From positions 1,296,001-1,360,000 of the forward strand of contig NZ_AP026803.1 of assembly GCF_033096005.1 (NCBI RefSeq): a stretch of 64,000 nucleotides of DNA. Direction: 5' to 3'. This DNA comes from Lactobacillus xylocopicola (lineage in GTDB: Bacteria; Bacillota; Bacilli; Lactobacillales; Lactobacillaceae). This document shows positions 27,521-36,170 of the stretch, piece by piece. A program made the translations under genes and the position numbers. Within the stretch, counting starts at the first letter, position 1. The number at the start of each line of letters is the position of its first letter. The notes under the pieces are model-generated. The model was not told the origin of the DNA and did not search any database. It was given only the letters and a program-made list of their open reading frames with translations.

Positions 27521-27669
27521 GAATTTTTACGAATAACACACTTATTTATCAAAGCAGCCGCAATAAATAAGGAACCAGGGATAGCTATCTACTTCTTGAT
27601 TTTGTATAATTAATTTAGCAGAGAAGTTAAGGTCGGTGGCTATTTCTTAAGCAAAAGGAGGTGGTGCTG

Positions 27670-27800
27670 ATGGTGCATTTGCACTCAAAAGCCCAAAATC
27701 CAACTGAAAGGAGTAGCTTGAAGTGTCTGTTAAGGATGCTTTGAAACTAGCAACTAGCAATTGGCGTTGGTGTTTTACTCATCAACGCCAATTGCTCTAG
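27670..27800 (+). pseudogene. Remnant of a small holin-like toxin gene (type I TA-like)
   Basis: Behind a TATAAT at 27605-27610 and a very strong AAAGGAGGTGG, an ATG frame (27670-27744, 24 residues) opens. A second GTG frame (27723-27800) with its own AAAGGAG begins VSVKDALKLAT. That opening matches the start of the short holin-like toxins of lactobacilli. Instead of the expected hydrophobic helix it continues with a polar stretch (SNWRWCFTHQRQLL) encoded by a long inverted repeat of about 21 bp (AACTAGCAATTGGCG... / ...CGCCAATTGCTCTAGTT). The membrane toxin therefore looks destroyed. An antisense RNA gene faces it downstream. Confidence 0.45.
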
Positions 27801-27826
27801 TTGTGAATCTGATTAACACTCAGACG

Positions 27827-27943
27827 AAAAAATAACCGCCTTAGCTTGGCAGAGCTAGCGGTTATTTAATTAACCTATTAGCAGCCACCGCCTTGAGCGG
27901 CTCTGCTGAAGGCAGTTGTACTTAGGAGCAACTGCCTTTTCTA
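27827..27943 (-). ncRNA. Antisense RNA of a type I TA-like locus
   Basis: On the minus strand TTGGCA (27979-27974), an 18-bp spacer and TATAAT (27955-27950, with extended TGC) form a strong promoter. The predicted RNA of about 117 nt contains hairpin AAGGCAGTTG/CAACTGCCTT, hairpin GAGCCGC.../...GCGGTGGC, and a terminator stem AATAACCGC/GCGGTTATT with a T-run ending at 27827. It converges on the small-ORF transcript and overlaps its 3' part, the organisation of Fst/holin-like type I systems. A homologous element is at 39.2-39.5 kb. Confidence 0.6.
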
Positions 27944-28089
27944 TTTCACATTATAGCATGGTTGGCGATACACTGCCAAGTGCTTAGATTCAAGAGCCAT
28001 ACTTGTATTTATCCTGGCAAAATTTACCCAAAGGTTATATTTTTCAAGTACCAAAGTCTGACAGGTCCATCATCACTAAAGTAATGCCC

Positions 28090-28962
28090 TTATTCTCTGA
28101 GCATCCGTTTAGCAAGCGCAAAGTCACCAACGGTTGCAGAGCCGTTATTGCTAATCTCGGGCAAGGTAATATATTGATCAAGTGGGGGAACGTGGACGTA
28201 GCCGTTCAACAGCTCAGCAAAATCACGGCGCACCTTTTGCAAGAAGTCCGCGCTCGTAACACCGCCCCCAAAAACAATCTTGTCCGGGCGCAAGATTAGT
28301 GTGACCTGAAGAGCGGCTTGAGCCACATAATAGCTCATGATGTCCCAAACGGGATCACTCAGGGGAACTTCCTGGCCCTTCTTATTCATTCTTGCCTCAA
28401 AAGTTGGTCCAGACACAAGCCCCTCCAGGCAATCCTGGTGAAAGGGACAAATACCAGCAAAGTCCAAGTCGTCCGGATGACGCTTTACCCTAACATGGCC
28501 CATTTCAGGATGGCCAGCAGAACCAACAAGCTTACTGTTATTGATTGCTCCTCCACCAACACCGGTCCCGATTGTATAATAAACCAGCGAATCAACATCT
28601 TCGTTTGCTAGTTGTGCCATCACATACTCACCAAAGGCTGAGCCATTCACATCAGTCGTGAAATACATCGGCACATCAACCGTCTTTTTCAAGAAACCTA
28701 CAAAGTCAGTATTGCTCCAGCCAGCCTTAGGCGTATCCGTAATGTAACCATAATTTGGCGCTGTCTTGCGCACTTCGATTGGGCCAAAAGAAGCGATACC
28801 AATCGCTTCCACGCCAGCGTCTTTAAAGTAGTCAGCAACTTTTTGTAGTGTTTCTGCCGGTTTAGTGGTCGGAATCGTCACCTGGTCCTTAACCTGGTAA
28901 TTTTCATTGCCAATTGCACAAACAAACTTGGTGCCCCCGGCCTCGATTGATCCTAATATCAT
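28090..28962 (-). CDS. scrK: ROK-family fructokinase
   Basis: ATP-dependent sugar kinase of the ROK family, 290 residues. GSIEAGGTKFVCAIG is the N-terminal phosphate loop, YTIGTGVGGGAI the ROK signature, and the zinc-binding region GHVRVKRHPDDLDFAGICPFHQDC shows the His and Cys residues in outline. It is the last gene of the PTS-GH32 operon, 11 bases after GH32. Fructose released by the GH32 enzyme inside the cell would be phosphorylated to fructose 6-phosphate, so fructokinase is the consistent assignment. Glucokinase or mannokinase activity is possible for related ROK proteins. The stretch 27944-28089 beyond its stop shows no clear terminator. Confidence 0.87.
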   Translation of the reverse strand: MILGSIEAGGTKFVCAIGNENYQVKDQVTIPTTKPAETLQKVADYFKDAGVEAIGIASFGPIEVRKTAPNYGYITDTPKAGWSNTDFVGFLKKTVDVPMYFTTDVNGSAFGEYVMAQLANEDVDSLVYYTIGTGVGGGAINNSKLVGSAGHPEMGHVRVKRHPDDLDFAGICPFHQDCLEGLVSGPTFEARMNKKGQEVPLSDPVWDIMSYYVAQAALQVTLILRPDKIVFGGGVTSADFLQKVRRDFAELLNGYVHVPPLDQYITLPEISNNGSATVGDFALAKRMLRE

Positions 28963-28973
28963 CTAATGCTCCT

Positions 28974-30329
28974 TTATTCAAAAATAGACTCTAGTTCATA
29001 ATTAAATCCTACCATTTTATCGGAAGATATGAAATTCACTTTAATAGTATCAGTAGAAAATTCACACTTATTTGTAAACGTAAATTTCCCATTATTTACA
29101 AAAAGTTCAGTTAACCCATTATCTATATATAAATCGATATTGATCACTTCATGTATATCTTCTATTTTTTCAACGTGTTTTCTTAATTTGTCATTAATTG
29201 TTACTGTTAAAATTTTATTTTGATATTTTACGATATACTTTGCTTTACTCGTAAAAAGTTTTAGTGAAAAAACATTTGGTAACTTTTCAAAAAAAAATTC
29301 TGATGTCGATGAGTATTGACTTAATTTGACTATCTCTATTTTTTTCTTGCGTAACTTTTTATATTCAACAATTGGCTTCGCCAATATATAATCATCCTTA
29401 ATTTTGATTTCTCGTGGTATTGTCAAGGCACCTATATTTGGGTATCCATATTTTCTTTCCTTTTCTTGTTCTATTGGTAATCCAAGCCAACCAATCAATA
29501 TTCGTCTATTTTTAAGCGGATCATACATCGTTTGTGGCGCATAAAAATCCCACCCATTATCAATTTTTTTCCCAAATGGCAAATTGTTTCTATTAGCATC
29601 TCCCATATAATACAAGGAATCAAAACCTTTTTTTTCGGAAGTGTTAATCCCCTTGGGCGATCCTATTATTATCTTTTCCACCCCACATGAAAAGTAGTCC
29701 GGGCATTCTATCATATTACCAAAATCGGCACTTTGATTAATCATTTTAAGAAAATAATGCCAATCTTTATACAGATTATCACTGGAATAAAACAACAGTT
29801 GTCCTCGGCCATCCTTACTTTCGCCACCAACCAAAATAAAGTACAAGCCATCCATTTCAAGGATTTTAGGATCTCGGAAACGCTTGGTATTTACGTTGGG
29901 ATTTCGCAAAATAAGCGGATTTCCCGCAAATTTCTTAAAATTAATTCCATCAACACTTTCTGCTAAACAGATGGTTTCTTGATATGTGCTTTTTTTCTTC
30001 TTGTGACCCGCATAAGCCAAAACCAACTTATTTTCTACCACTAATGCACTGCCTGAAAAACAACCATCAGCATCATAAGGTTGGTCTGGAGCCAAAGCAA
30101 AGTCGACCTGTTGCCATTTTATCAAGTCACGCGAGATAAAATGTGCCCAAAAAATATGTTTTGCATAAGTTGAAAATGGATCATTTTGCATAAATACATG
30201 ATAATAGCCCTTAAAAAAGACTAACCCATTAGGATCATTTGACCACCCAGAATTCGGCGCAAGATGGTACTTATAGCGGAAGGGATTTTTCACCTGTAAA
30301 GTTTGATTCGCTTGCTCAATTAATTTCAT
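28974..30329 (-). CDS. Glycoside hydrolase family 32 beta-fructosidase
   Basis: Intracellular beta-fructofuranosidase, 451 residues without signal peptide. The catalytic motifs are clear: WSNDPNG (nucleophile Asp), FRDPK (transition-state stabiliser) and MIECPDYF (acid/base Glu). A C-terminal beta-sandwich follows. Sucrose 6-phosphate or phosphorylated short fructo-oligosaccharides delivered by the PTS are the likely substrates. It sits between the PTS genes and a fructokinase in one operon driven by a sigma-54 promoter. A GAGGT site precedes the ATG at 30329. The sequence is more A/T-rich than the neighbouring fructokinase gene, suggesting the operon was assembled from different sources. Confidence 0.9.
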   Translation of the reverse strand: MKLIEQANQTLQVKNPFRYKYHLAPNSGWSNDPNGLVFFKGYYHVFMQNDPFSTYAKHIFWAHFISRDLIKWQQVDFALAPDQPYDADGCFSGSALVVENKLVLAYAGHKKKKSTYQETICLAESVDGINFKKFAGNPLILRNPNVNTKRFRDPKILEMDGLYFILVGGESKDGRGQLLFYSSDNLYKDWHYFLKMINQSADFGNMIECPDYFSCGVEKIIIGSPKGINTSEKKGFDSLYYMGDANRNNLPFGKKIDNGWDFYAPQTMYDPLKNRRILIGWLGLPIEQEKERKYGYPNIGALTIPREIKIKDDYILAKPIVEYKKLRKKKIEIVKLSQYSSTSEFFFEKLPNVFSLKLFTSKAKYIVKYQNKILTVTINDKLRKHVEKIEDIHEVINIDLYIDNGLTELFVNNGKFTFTNKCEFSTDTIKVNFISSDKMVGFNYELESIFE

Positions 30330-30384
30330 ATTAAAACCTCAATATTAATAAAGTAGTAAGAACTTATTCTTACTACTTTATTTT

Positions 30385-30804
30385 TTATTCATCGTCTTCT
30401 GACTTATTTATCGCTTTTAACTTTTCAGAGTAGCTCTGCAATTGACTAACTTCAATAAGTTTAGGAATTGCTTCCATTAAAGAAATATTCTGATTGCGCA
30501 GATTAATTGCTTCAATCAATGTCGGCATGTTAACGCCAGCTAGTATATCCGAATCTTTTTTAACCGCTACCATCCTTTTGACAATTTCGTTAAATGGCGT
30601 ACCATACGGCACATCTACTAAGAAAAGCACGCTTTGGTTCTCAATGATTTGAACAATTTGGTCCAGCTTATTCTGAAACGGAACTAGCCCTTCTTCATCA
30701 ATTTTTGCTGTAATAATATCTTCCTCATCAGGGAAAAAAAGTTTTACCGACTTTTTCATAGCTTCAGCAACAGATCCATGCGAAGCAATGACAATTTTAA
30801 ACAA
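30385..30804 (-). CDS. PTS mannose/fructose-family EIIA component
   Basis: Cytosolic EIIA domain protein of the mannose-family PTS, 139 residues. The phosphorylatable His is in IASHGSVAEAMK near residue 9. FLVDVPYGTPFNEIVKRM and the GVNMPTLIEAI segment are family-typical. Translation starts at TTG (30804) with GGGAGAG seven bases upstream, a non-standard start decided by the ribosome binding site. Gene order on the minus strand is IIC, IID, IIB, IIA, GH32, fructokinase. Confidence 0.9.
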   Translation of the reverse strand: MFKIVIASHGSVAEAMKKSVKLFFPDEEDIITAKIDEEGLVPFQNKLDQIVQIIENQSVLFLVDVPYGTPFNEIVKRMVAVKKDSDILAGVNMPTLIEAINLRNQNISLMEAIPKLIEVSQLQSYSEKLKAINKSEDDE

Positions 30805-30822
30805 TTATAATCTCTCCCTTAA

Positions 30823-31299
30823 TTAAATTATATTTTTCAGATAAACTTTTTTATCTGTTGGAACCATAACAGCTGTGACTTCTACGCCACGATCTAAAAG
30901 GGTATGAAAAGCTGCTTCTTCTTCAGGTGTGATACTTACACTTGGTTTAATATGACGCGTGTGTTCCCGGGTAGACATATTACCCACATTTACTTTTCGA
31001 ATATCAAGTCCTTCATCCATAAGTCTAACGATAGTCTCTGGATCTTTGACAATCATGAGAACTTTTTGGCCACGATACTTTCCATTTTGAATATTGGTAA
31101 CAGCCTTTTCTTCAGTAATTAACGACGTAGAAACATTAGACGGTGCAGCCATTCTAAGCATAGTTTTTTGCACTTCATTGTTAGCTACTTCGTCATTGAT
31201 AACCATTATTCGAGATACGCCTAACTCATTAGTCCATAAAGTTGCTACTTGTCCGTGAATCAAACGATCATCAATTCTTACGTGAATTATACCTTCCAT
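30823..31299 (-). CDS. PTS mannose/fructose-family EIIB component
   Basis: EIIB domain protein that passes phosphate from EIIA to the incoming sugar. The active-site region is HVRIDDRLIHGQVATLW, with the phosphorylated His in LIHGQV; ILMIV-like strands and MSTREHTRHIKPSVSIT-type segments follow. The open frame extends to a GTG at 31308, but the ATG at 31299 gives the family start MEGIIHVRIDDRLIHG. It lies between IID and IIA in the PTS operon. Specificity (fructose, mannose or sorbose type) is not decided by sequence; the GH32 neighbour favours fructose-containing sugars. Confidence 0.9.
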   Translation of the reverse strand: MEGIIHVRIDDRLIHGQVATLWTNELGVSRIMVINDEVANNEVQKTMLRMAAPSNVSTSLITEEKAVTNIQNGKYRGQKVLMIVKDPETIVRLMDEGLDIRKVNVGNMSTREHTRHIKPSVSITPEEEAAFHTLLDRGVEVTAVMVPTDKKVYLKNII

Positions 31300-31323
31300 A
31301 ATTATCACTACACTTTCTACAAA

Positions 31324-32118
31324 TTATTTCATAATGCCCAAAACATATAACAAAATTGATAATACAATAATGATTAGAATAATGTATATTGGTTTAACTT
31401 TTTTACTTAACAGATAATATACTCCAAACACTAATGCTGCTGGTAATAATCCTGGCATGATTTGATCTAAAATCTGATTACCAGTCATTGTTAATGACCC
31501 TTGCTTAAACTTTAGTGCCAGATTAGGTTTTACCACCGTTGGAATCAAACCGCCGACTACCATAAGACCAAGAATTGAAACACTCTCAGTAATTAACTTC
31601 ATCTTCGTTTCAATTGAAGTTAACAAGCTAGTACCAGACTTCATTCCCGCTTTGAACAAAGGAATGCCTAAAGCACGTAAAACCCAGGTAACTAGGAACC
31701 ACAAAAATATTCCTACCGCACTACCATTGAGGGCCATGTTAGCTGCAATTGCTCCAAAAATAGTCCAAGGGATAACTACGAAAACACTATCGCCCAACCC
31801 AGCTAGAGGCCCCATTAGACCAGTTTTAAGTCCCATGATGGTCTTTAAACTGCTGGCTTTCTCTTTTTCTTCAATTTCAATATTCATCCCAAGAACATAA
31901 GGGGCTAAATAGGGATTTGTATTGAAAAATTGCAAATGAGTTTTAACCGATTCTTTTAATCCTTTTGGATCATCTTGATAATTTTCTTTTAAAAACGGGA
32001 GCATTGAATAAGTATATGCCAATCCCATCATCTTCTCGTAGTTTAGAGATGCGCCACCATTCAAAATCCATCTAAACAAAACACGATTTTTAGTTTTACT
32101 ACTTACTTCTTTACTCAT
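31324..32118 (-). CDS. PTS mannose/fructose-family EIID component
   Basis: Membrane component IID, 264 residues. The N-terminal cytosolic part (FRWILNGGASLNYEKMMGLAYTYSM in outline) and the GLKTGLMGPLAGLGDSVFVVIPWTIFGAI region are characteristic, with several membrane segments and the C-terminal anchor. It overlaps the end of IIC by eight bases, so the two membrane subunits are translated together. Forms the sugar channel with IIC. Confidence 0.92.
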   Translation of the reverse strand: MSKEVSSKTKNRVLFRWILNGGASLNYEKMMGLAYTYSMLPFLKENYQDDPKGLKESVKTHLQFFNTNPYLAPYVLGMNIEIEEKEKASSLKTIMGLKTGLMGPLAGLGDSVFVVIPWTIFGAIAANMALNGSAVGIFLWFLVTWVLRALGIPLFKAGMKSGTSLLTSIETKMKLITESVSILGLMVVGGLIPTVVKPNLALKFKQGSLTMTGNQILDQIMPGLLPAALVFGVYYLLSKKVKPIYIILIIIVLSILLYVLGIMK

Positions 32119-32893
32119 CTTCGTTCATATCCCCCACACTTTGGACACTAGCTTGTTCCTCACTATTCTTTTTGTATAAAATAAGCGCAACTGCAGCTCC
32201 AGCTAAAGCGATACCTAAAATGGTCATCTTTAGATATACCGCAGCTATAAAACCAATAATTAAGTAACCAAAGTAACTCTTAACTGGCAGGTAGCGCAAT
32301 AATAACCCAATTCCTAGAGCCGGCAGTAGATTACCAGCAACGGTCAAACCGCCTGTTACCCATTGAGGAATAAAGGCGATAATGGATTTTACCAGCGATG
32401 GACCAGCAATAACCGTTAATAAAACTGGCAGTCCAGATACCATCATGGTAGTTATCACTCCGCAAATTTGCATGAGTTCGATTTTTCCGTATTTCTCTTC
32501 TTCAGCATATTTTTCAGCCTTATTTTGAAAATAAATATTGACTGTCCATTTTACCACGTCAAGTTCTACCATCAGCATTGCCACTGGAATAGCTAAAGTA
32601 ATCCCAATAGCTGCCTTTTGGCCTGTAGTAATTGCGATGTATGTTCCAATCAACGCAGCCGTTTGATAATCTGGCACGGAAGCACCGCCGAAGCTTGAAA
32701 TACCCAAAGTCATCAATTGCAAGGTACCACCGATATATAATCCAGTAGTCACATCTCCCAAAATTGCTCCAACAAGCAGACCAGCAACCACAGGTTGAGA
32801 TGTCCCTAACATCGTTCCGTTCTTATCATAATTTATAAAAAAGCCATATAACACAATTAGTGCTATTTGCCAAAATTGTACATTCACTGACAA
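32111..32893 (-). CDS. PTS mannose/fructose-family EIIC component
   Basis: Membrane component IIC, 260 residues with about eight hydrophobic segments; GTSQPVVAGLLVGAILGDVTTGLYIGGTLQLM in outline is the family signature. It is the first gene after the sigma-54 promoter at 32955-32971, so it heads the transcript of PTS, GH32 and fructokinase. The C-terminal tail is acidic and overlaps IID. Substrate inferred as fructose, sucrose or short fructans from the operon partners. Confidence 0.92.
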   Translation of the reverse strand: MSVNVQFWQIALIVLYGFFINYDKNGTMLGTSQPVVAGLLVGAILGDVTTGLYIGGTLQLMTLGISSFGGASVPDYQTAALIGTYIAITTGQKAAIGITLAIPVAMLMVELDVVKWTVNIYFQNKAEKYAEEEKYGKIELMQICGVITTMMVSGLPVLLTVIAGPSLVKSIIAFIPQWVTGGLTVAGNLLPALGIGLLLRYLPVKSYFGYLIIGFIAAVYLKMTILGIALAGAAVALILYKKNSEEQASVQSVGDMNEDE

Positions 32894-32954
32894 ATCCTCC
32901 CTATTCTTTCAATCATTCTACCAAATTCTTGAATATATCCTTCATTTGCTAGTT

Positions 32955-32971
32955 AGCAATTATTGTGCCAA
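32955..32971 (-). promoter_or_regulatory. Sigma-54 (-24/-12) promoter of the PTS-GH32 operon
   Basis: On the minus strand TTGGCACAATAATTGCT matches the -24/-12 consensus TGGCAC-N5-TTGCW exactly. It is about 60 bases before the IIC start and directly downstream of the LevR-type activator gene. Confidence 0.9.
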
Positions 32972-33022
32972 GTTATACTTTTAAAAAGTGCAGACTCTAT
33001 TTTGCCCACATGGAGAGCGCTC

Positions 33023-35758
33023 TTACTGCCGTCCAAAAATAATTTGATCTACATAAATTAACTCCGAAGTAGGAATTTTCACACTATAATTGTCACTAAT
33101 CACAGTGGCGGCCGCCTTAATTACCTCCAGCTCATCGCCGTACTTCTTAGCAAAAGACTTTTCAAAGTCTGGATTGAGATTATTCTCTTCCTTCCGGATC
33201 AACCGCTCAATTAGATAACTAATATGAACGTAAAGCGTAAACTTTTTTTGGTTAGATAACGCGTGGGCAAACCGTCGCTCTACTTCCTGGATAAAAATGG
33301 TAATATTTTCGATTACTTTGGAAGCATCTAGGATAGTAACCATGTTGACTGTCTGTTCAAGCGAAAAGTTCTTGACTAGGTTATTTGATATGGTAGCAAT
33401 CTCTTGACTTGAAAAGGCCCCAGCCAGCCACTTCTTGAACTTGGCCGTATCCTTGTCTGAAAGAATCTTTTCCAGATAAATAAAATCTACGTCCTGGAGG
33501 TGAGGATCTTCAGTTCCAATAATGCCAATCACGTCATACATTCTGCGGATAACTTCGACCTTGTGAACATCTTGCAAGGCTTGAAAGTCATAGGGAATAA
33601 TCTTAATTTGCTTGCTAGTGGGTAGGCAGCGTTCGAGTAACCGCGCAACGTGGGTCGCTGTACCGATGCCCGAATAGCACGTCGTCAAAATCGCCTTAGG
33701 TTGATTCCTTTGGGGATAAATCAACTTAATATCGAGCTGGTTAGTCTGCTTAGCCAGCTGACTAAGTTCGCGGAAGCTGCGCTTTTTTAACACACTTTCC
33801 CCTACCATCAATGCTAAAGGCGTCGAAACATTATTCATTAACAAAATCGGTGCATTTATTTGTCTTGGAAACAGCTTCTCAATTTCCTTTAGAGAACCCA
33901 TGTCAACCAAAATAATCAGACCATGCGAAATATCATTATTCTCGCTGTAATCAATGATACGGTTAGCAATCTGCTGGGTACTAACATTAATCGGCATATC
34001 AAAAGCATCTAACGTGTGGGTCCCCAGCAAGCGATTCACGACATTGGCAATACTTCCGGCAGTAGCATAACCATGGGCCAAGACAATTGCCTTGACCAGA
34101 CCGGTCTTAGTGATTATCTCTAACTTGTTGAGGTAGTTCGTCAAAAAGATGTAATCGACCTCATTAAGTTCAATATCCAAATTGTCCCTAATCAGGTTGA
34201 TTAGCTTGGTCACATAGCTATAAACTTCAGCATATTGCTGCTGCACATCACGGTTCAAGGACAGTAGAACGCTCTTGTGGTCTAGCTCATCAATACTCCA
34301 CTGAATCTTCTCCCGCTCAAACAGATAATAACTGATCGCATAAACCGCATTACCACTAATCTTTAACTGGTAGGCATTCTTCAATTGATCGAACAGGTGC
34401 TTAACGCTTTCAATCACATATGACAATAGCGGTAGCTGCTTACCGTTATCTTTTTCAAACAGCAAGGTATCGAACAGTTGATAGACCAGCTGTTTGAGCT
34501 TAGATTCGCATTTATGCAGGTCCTGGTCATTTTGTTCGTAAATATCGAGCAGGCGGTGCAAACTATTGAGAAAAATTTTCTTTTCAGGAAAATTGCGCGC
34601 AATCAGATCACTTATTTCTGTATCATTGTTGATAACCATGGGCTTGCCTGGCGTATGGTAGAGCTCCGCCTTGCTCTTGGTCAAAACACTGGCCGGCAGG
34701 TGGTAAGCTGTAATGGCAATATGCTGCTTTTGCTGGTCCACATTTGCCCGAGCAATCGTTAATTTAATTGCATTCTTCAGATCACCAATGTTACCACTCG
34801 GTTGGTAATTGGCCAGCATGTCTAGCACCTGATCACTAATTGCAAGTGGTCGGCCTATCTTCTTCTGCTCGTGGTTAAAGAGCGTGTAAACCAAATTCAG
34901 GCGCTCTTCCTTACTTCGTTTGCTTAGCGGCGGCAAGGTGATTTTGACCGGAATTCGCCGCATAAAGGTAGTTAAAAAGTTAGCGTCGAGGTCTTCCGTG
35001 GTCGCAAAACAAAGACGCACATCCACCTTTTTGCCAGTTTGGGTTTCGCCAACCGGATAGACAACGCCCTGATCCAGATAGGTGAACAACTTTTCTTGAC
35101 CCTTGGGGCCGAGCCGGTGAACCTCATCTAAAAACAAAATGCCCCCATCTGCCTGGGTAAAGGCACCCTCACGTTCTTCATCAGCGCCAGTAAAGGCGCC
35201 CTTAACATAGCCAAATAAGTTGCTAGTTAACAGCTCCGGATTATCGGCATACTGGGCACAGTTAACCGTAATGAAGGGCGCAGCTGCATCGATTAACTGA
35301 TGCGTTCGACAAAAACGGTTGATTAATCCCACCAAGTAACTTTTTCCCGTTCCACTTTCACCGGTAATTAGTAGCGGCAGACCGCCGTTAGGATAGAGAA
35401 TAGCAGCCCGTACGCGTTCAATACTTTCTTTGAGGCTCGGATTAATTTGCGTGAAGCTTTTTAAAATATCTTGTTTGCTACTTTCTTGTTCAAGTTGAGC
35501 AACCGAGCGATAAACATTGGACTTCAGCTGAAAATTATTCTGCTCAAAACTGCCTTTGTGCAGAAAATGAACCGGCCGCGTCTGAATTTTTACCAACTTT
35601 TGTTCGTTAGTCAGCTGGTTAAGATATAAACTGACCGTATTTCGCTTGGCACCAAGTTCTCTAGCAAGACCGGCTGCAGTGAAACCGGCAGTTAAGTGGT
35701 TTAAATCAATCGTTTTAGTTTGCTTTTCAAGGGACTTCAGAATTCTTTGTTTCAGCAT
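33023..35758 (-). CDS. levR: LevR/ManR-type sigma-54-dependent PTS operon activator
   Basis: Bacterial enhancer-binding protein with PTS-regulatory domains, 911 residues. Domains in order: N-terminal HTH (AAGLARELGAKRNTVSLYLNQL in outline), AAA+ domain with Walker A ITGESGTGKSYLVG and the sigma-54 contact loop GAFTGADEE, a PRD with conserved histidines, EIIA-man-like and EIIB-like regions, and a second PRD near the C-terminus. It activates the adjacent mannose-family PTS operon from the -24/-12 promoter, adjusted by phosphorylation from HPr and the EII proteins. The frame opens at 35773, but the ATG at 35758 follows GGAGG. Function requires rpoN elsewhere in the genome. Confidence 0.93.
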   Translation of the reverse strand: MLKQRILKSLEKQTKTIDLNHLTAGFTAAGLARELGAKRNTVSLYLNQLTNEQKLVKIQTRPVHFLHKGSFEQNNFQLKSNVYRSVAQLEQESSKQDILKSFTQINPSLKESIERVRAAILYPNGGLPLLITGESGTGKSYLVGLINRFCRTHQLIDAAAPFITVNCAQYADNPELLTSNLFGYVKGAFTGADEEREGAFTQADGGILFLDEVHRLGPKGQEKLFTYLDQGVVYPVGETQTGKKVDVRLCFATTEDLDANFLTTFMRRIPVKITLPPLSKRSKEERLNLVYTLFNHEQKKIGRPLAISDQVLDMLANYQPSGNIGDLKNAIKLTIARANVDQQKQHIAITAYHLPASVLTKSKAELYHTPGKPMVINNDTEISDLIARNFPEKKIFLNSLHRLLDIYEQNDQDLHKCESKLKQLVYQLFDTLLFEKDNGKQLPLLSYVIESVKHLFDQLKNAYQLKISGNAVYAISYYLFEREKIQWSIDELDHKSVLLSLNRDVQQQYAEVYSYVTKLINLIRDNLDIELNEVDYIFLTNYLNKLEIITKTGLVKAIVLAHGYATAGSIANVVNRLLGTHTLDAFDMPINVSTQQIANRIIDYSENNDISHGLIILVDMGSLKEIEKLFPRQINAPILLMNNVSTPLALMVGESVLKKRSFRELSQLAKQTNQLDIKLIYPQRNQPKAILTTCYSGIGTATHVARLLERCLPTSKQIKIIPYDFQALQDVHKVEVIRRMYDVIGIIGTEDPHLQDVDFIYLEKILSDKDTAKFKKWLAGAFSSQEIATISNNLVKNFSLEQTVNMVTILDASKVIENITIFIQEVERRFAHALSNQKKFTLYVHISYLIERLIRKEENNLNPDFEKSFAKKYGDELEVIKAAATVISDNYSVKIPTSELIYVDQIIFGRQ

Positions 35759-35773
35759 ACGAACCTCCGCCAT

Positions 35774-36080
35774 TGTGATTAATCGCTTTCATGGTCCATT
35801 GTACCGCAATTAATTAACACTTTCGGCTCTTTTTCACGCTTTTGTTCTGTGAAAAAATTCTTTAATAACCTTTATTCTTATCAAAGTGCTGTTATCAATG
35901 CATTGATTTGATTATGATTTTCTAGTAAAATTTTTTCTTCAGTTAGTTAGTGTGATTTTTGACCATTAGTGTGAAAGTTTGTTAAAGTAAAAATCAAATA
36001 GCTTTCACTTTAACTATTTGCATTATATAGCCGACGATTCGCTAACAATCAACGGGGCAATGGCTTATTTTAAGATCTTA
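35774..36080. promoter_or_regulatory. levR/toxin intergenic region with two inverted repeats
   Basis: No gene. It contains TTTTTCAC (35830-35837) / GTGAAAAA (35849-35856) close to levR, and GTTAAAGT (35981-35988) / ACTTTAAC (36007-36014) closer to the toxin promoter. Both are operator-like dyads; their regulators are unknown. Confidence 0.35.
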
Positions 36081-36109
36081 TTGAATGATTTTTTTATATC
36101 AGGTATAAT
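36081..36109 (+). promoter_or_regulatory. Promoter of the toxin-immunity cluster
   Basis: TTGAAT (36081-36086), 17-bp spacer, TATAAT (36104-36109), followed about 50 bases later by CCAGGAGGAATAAC before the toxin ATG. Confidence 0.7.
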
Positions 36110-36170
36110 CAAAAAAGTTTACAAATAAACTTGCTATATTTTTATATAGTTTTATACCAGGAGGAATAAC

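Noticed and set aside
27827..27945. Tandem hairpins considered as a CRISPR repeat, tRNA-like fold or riboswitch
   Set aside because: Each hairpin is different, there are no spacers of constant length and no T-loop sequence. The promoter and terminator orientation fit an antisense RNA.
33014..33023. Palindrome AGAGCGCTCT near the levR stop as an upstream activator site
   Set aside because: It is short, overlaps the levR stop codon, and is only about 45 bp from the sigma-54 promoter, closer than usual enhancer sites.
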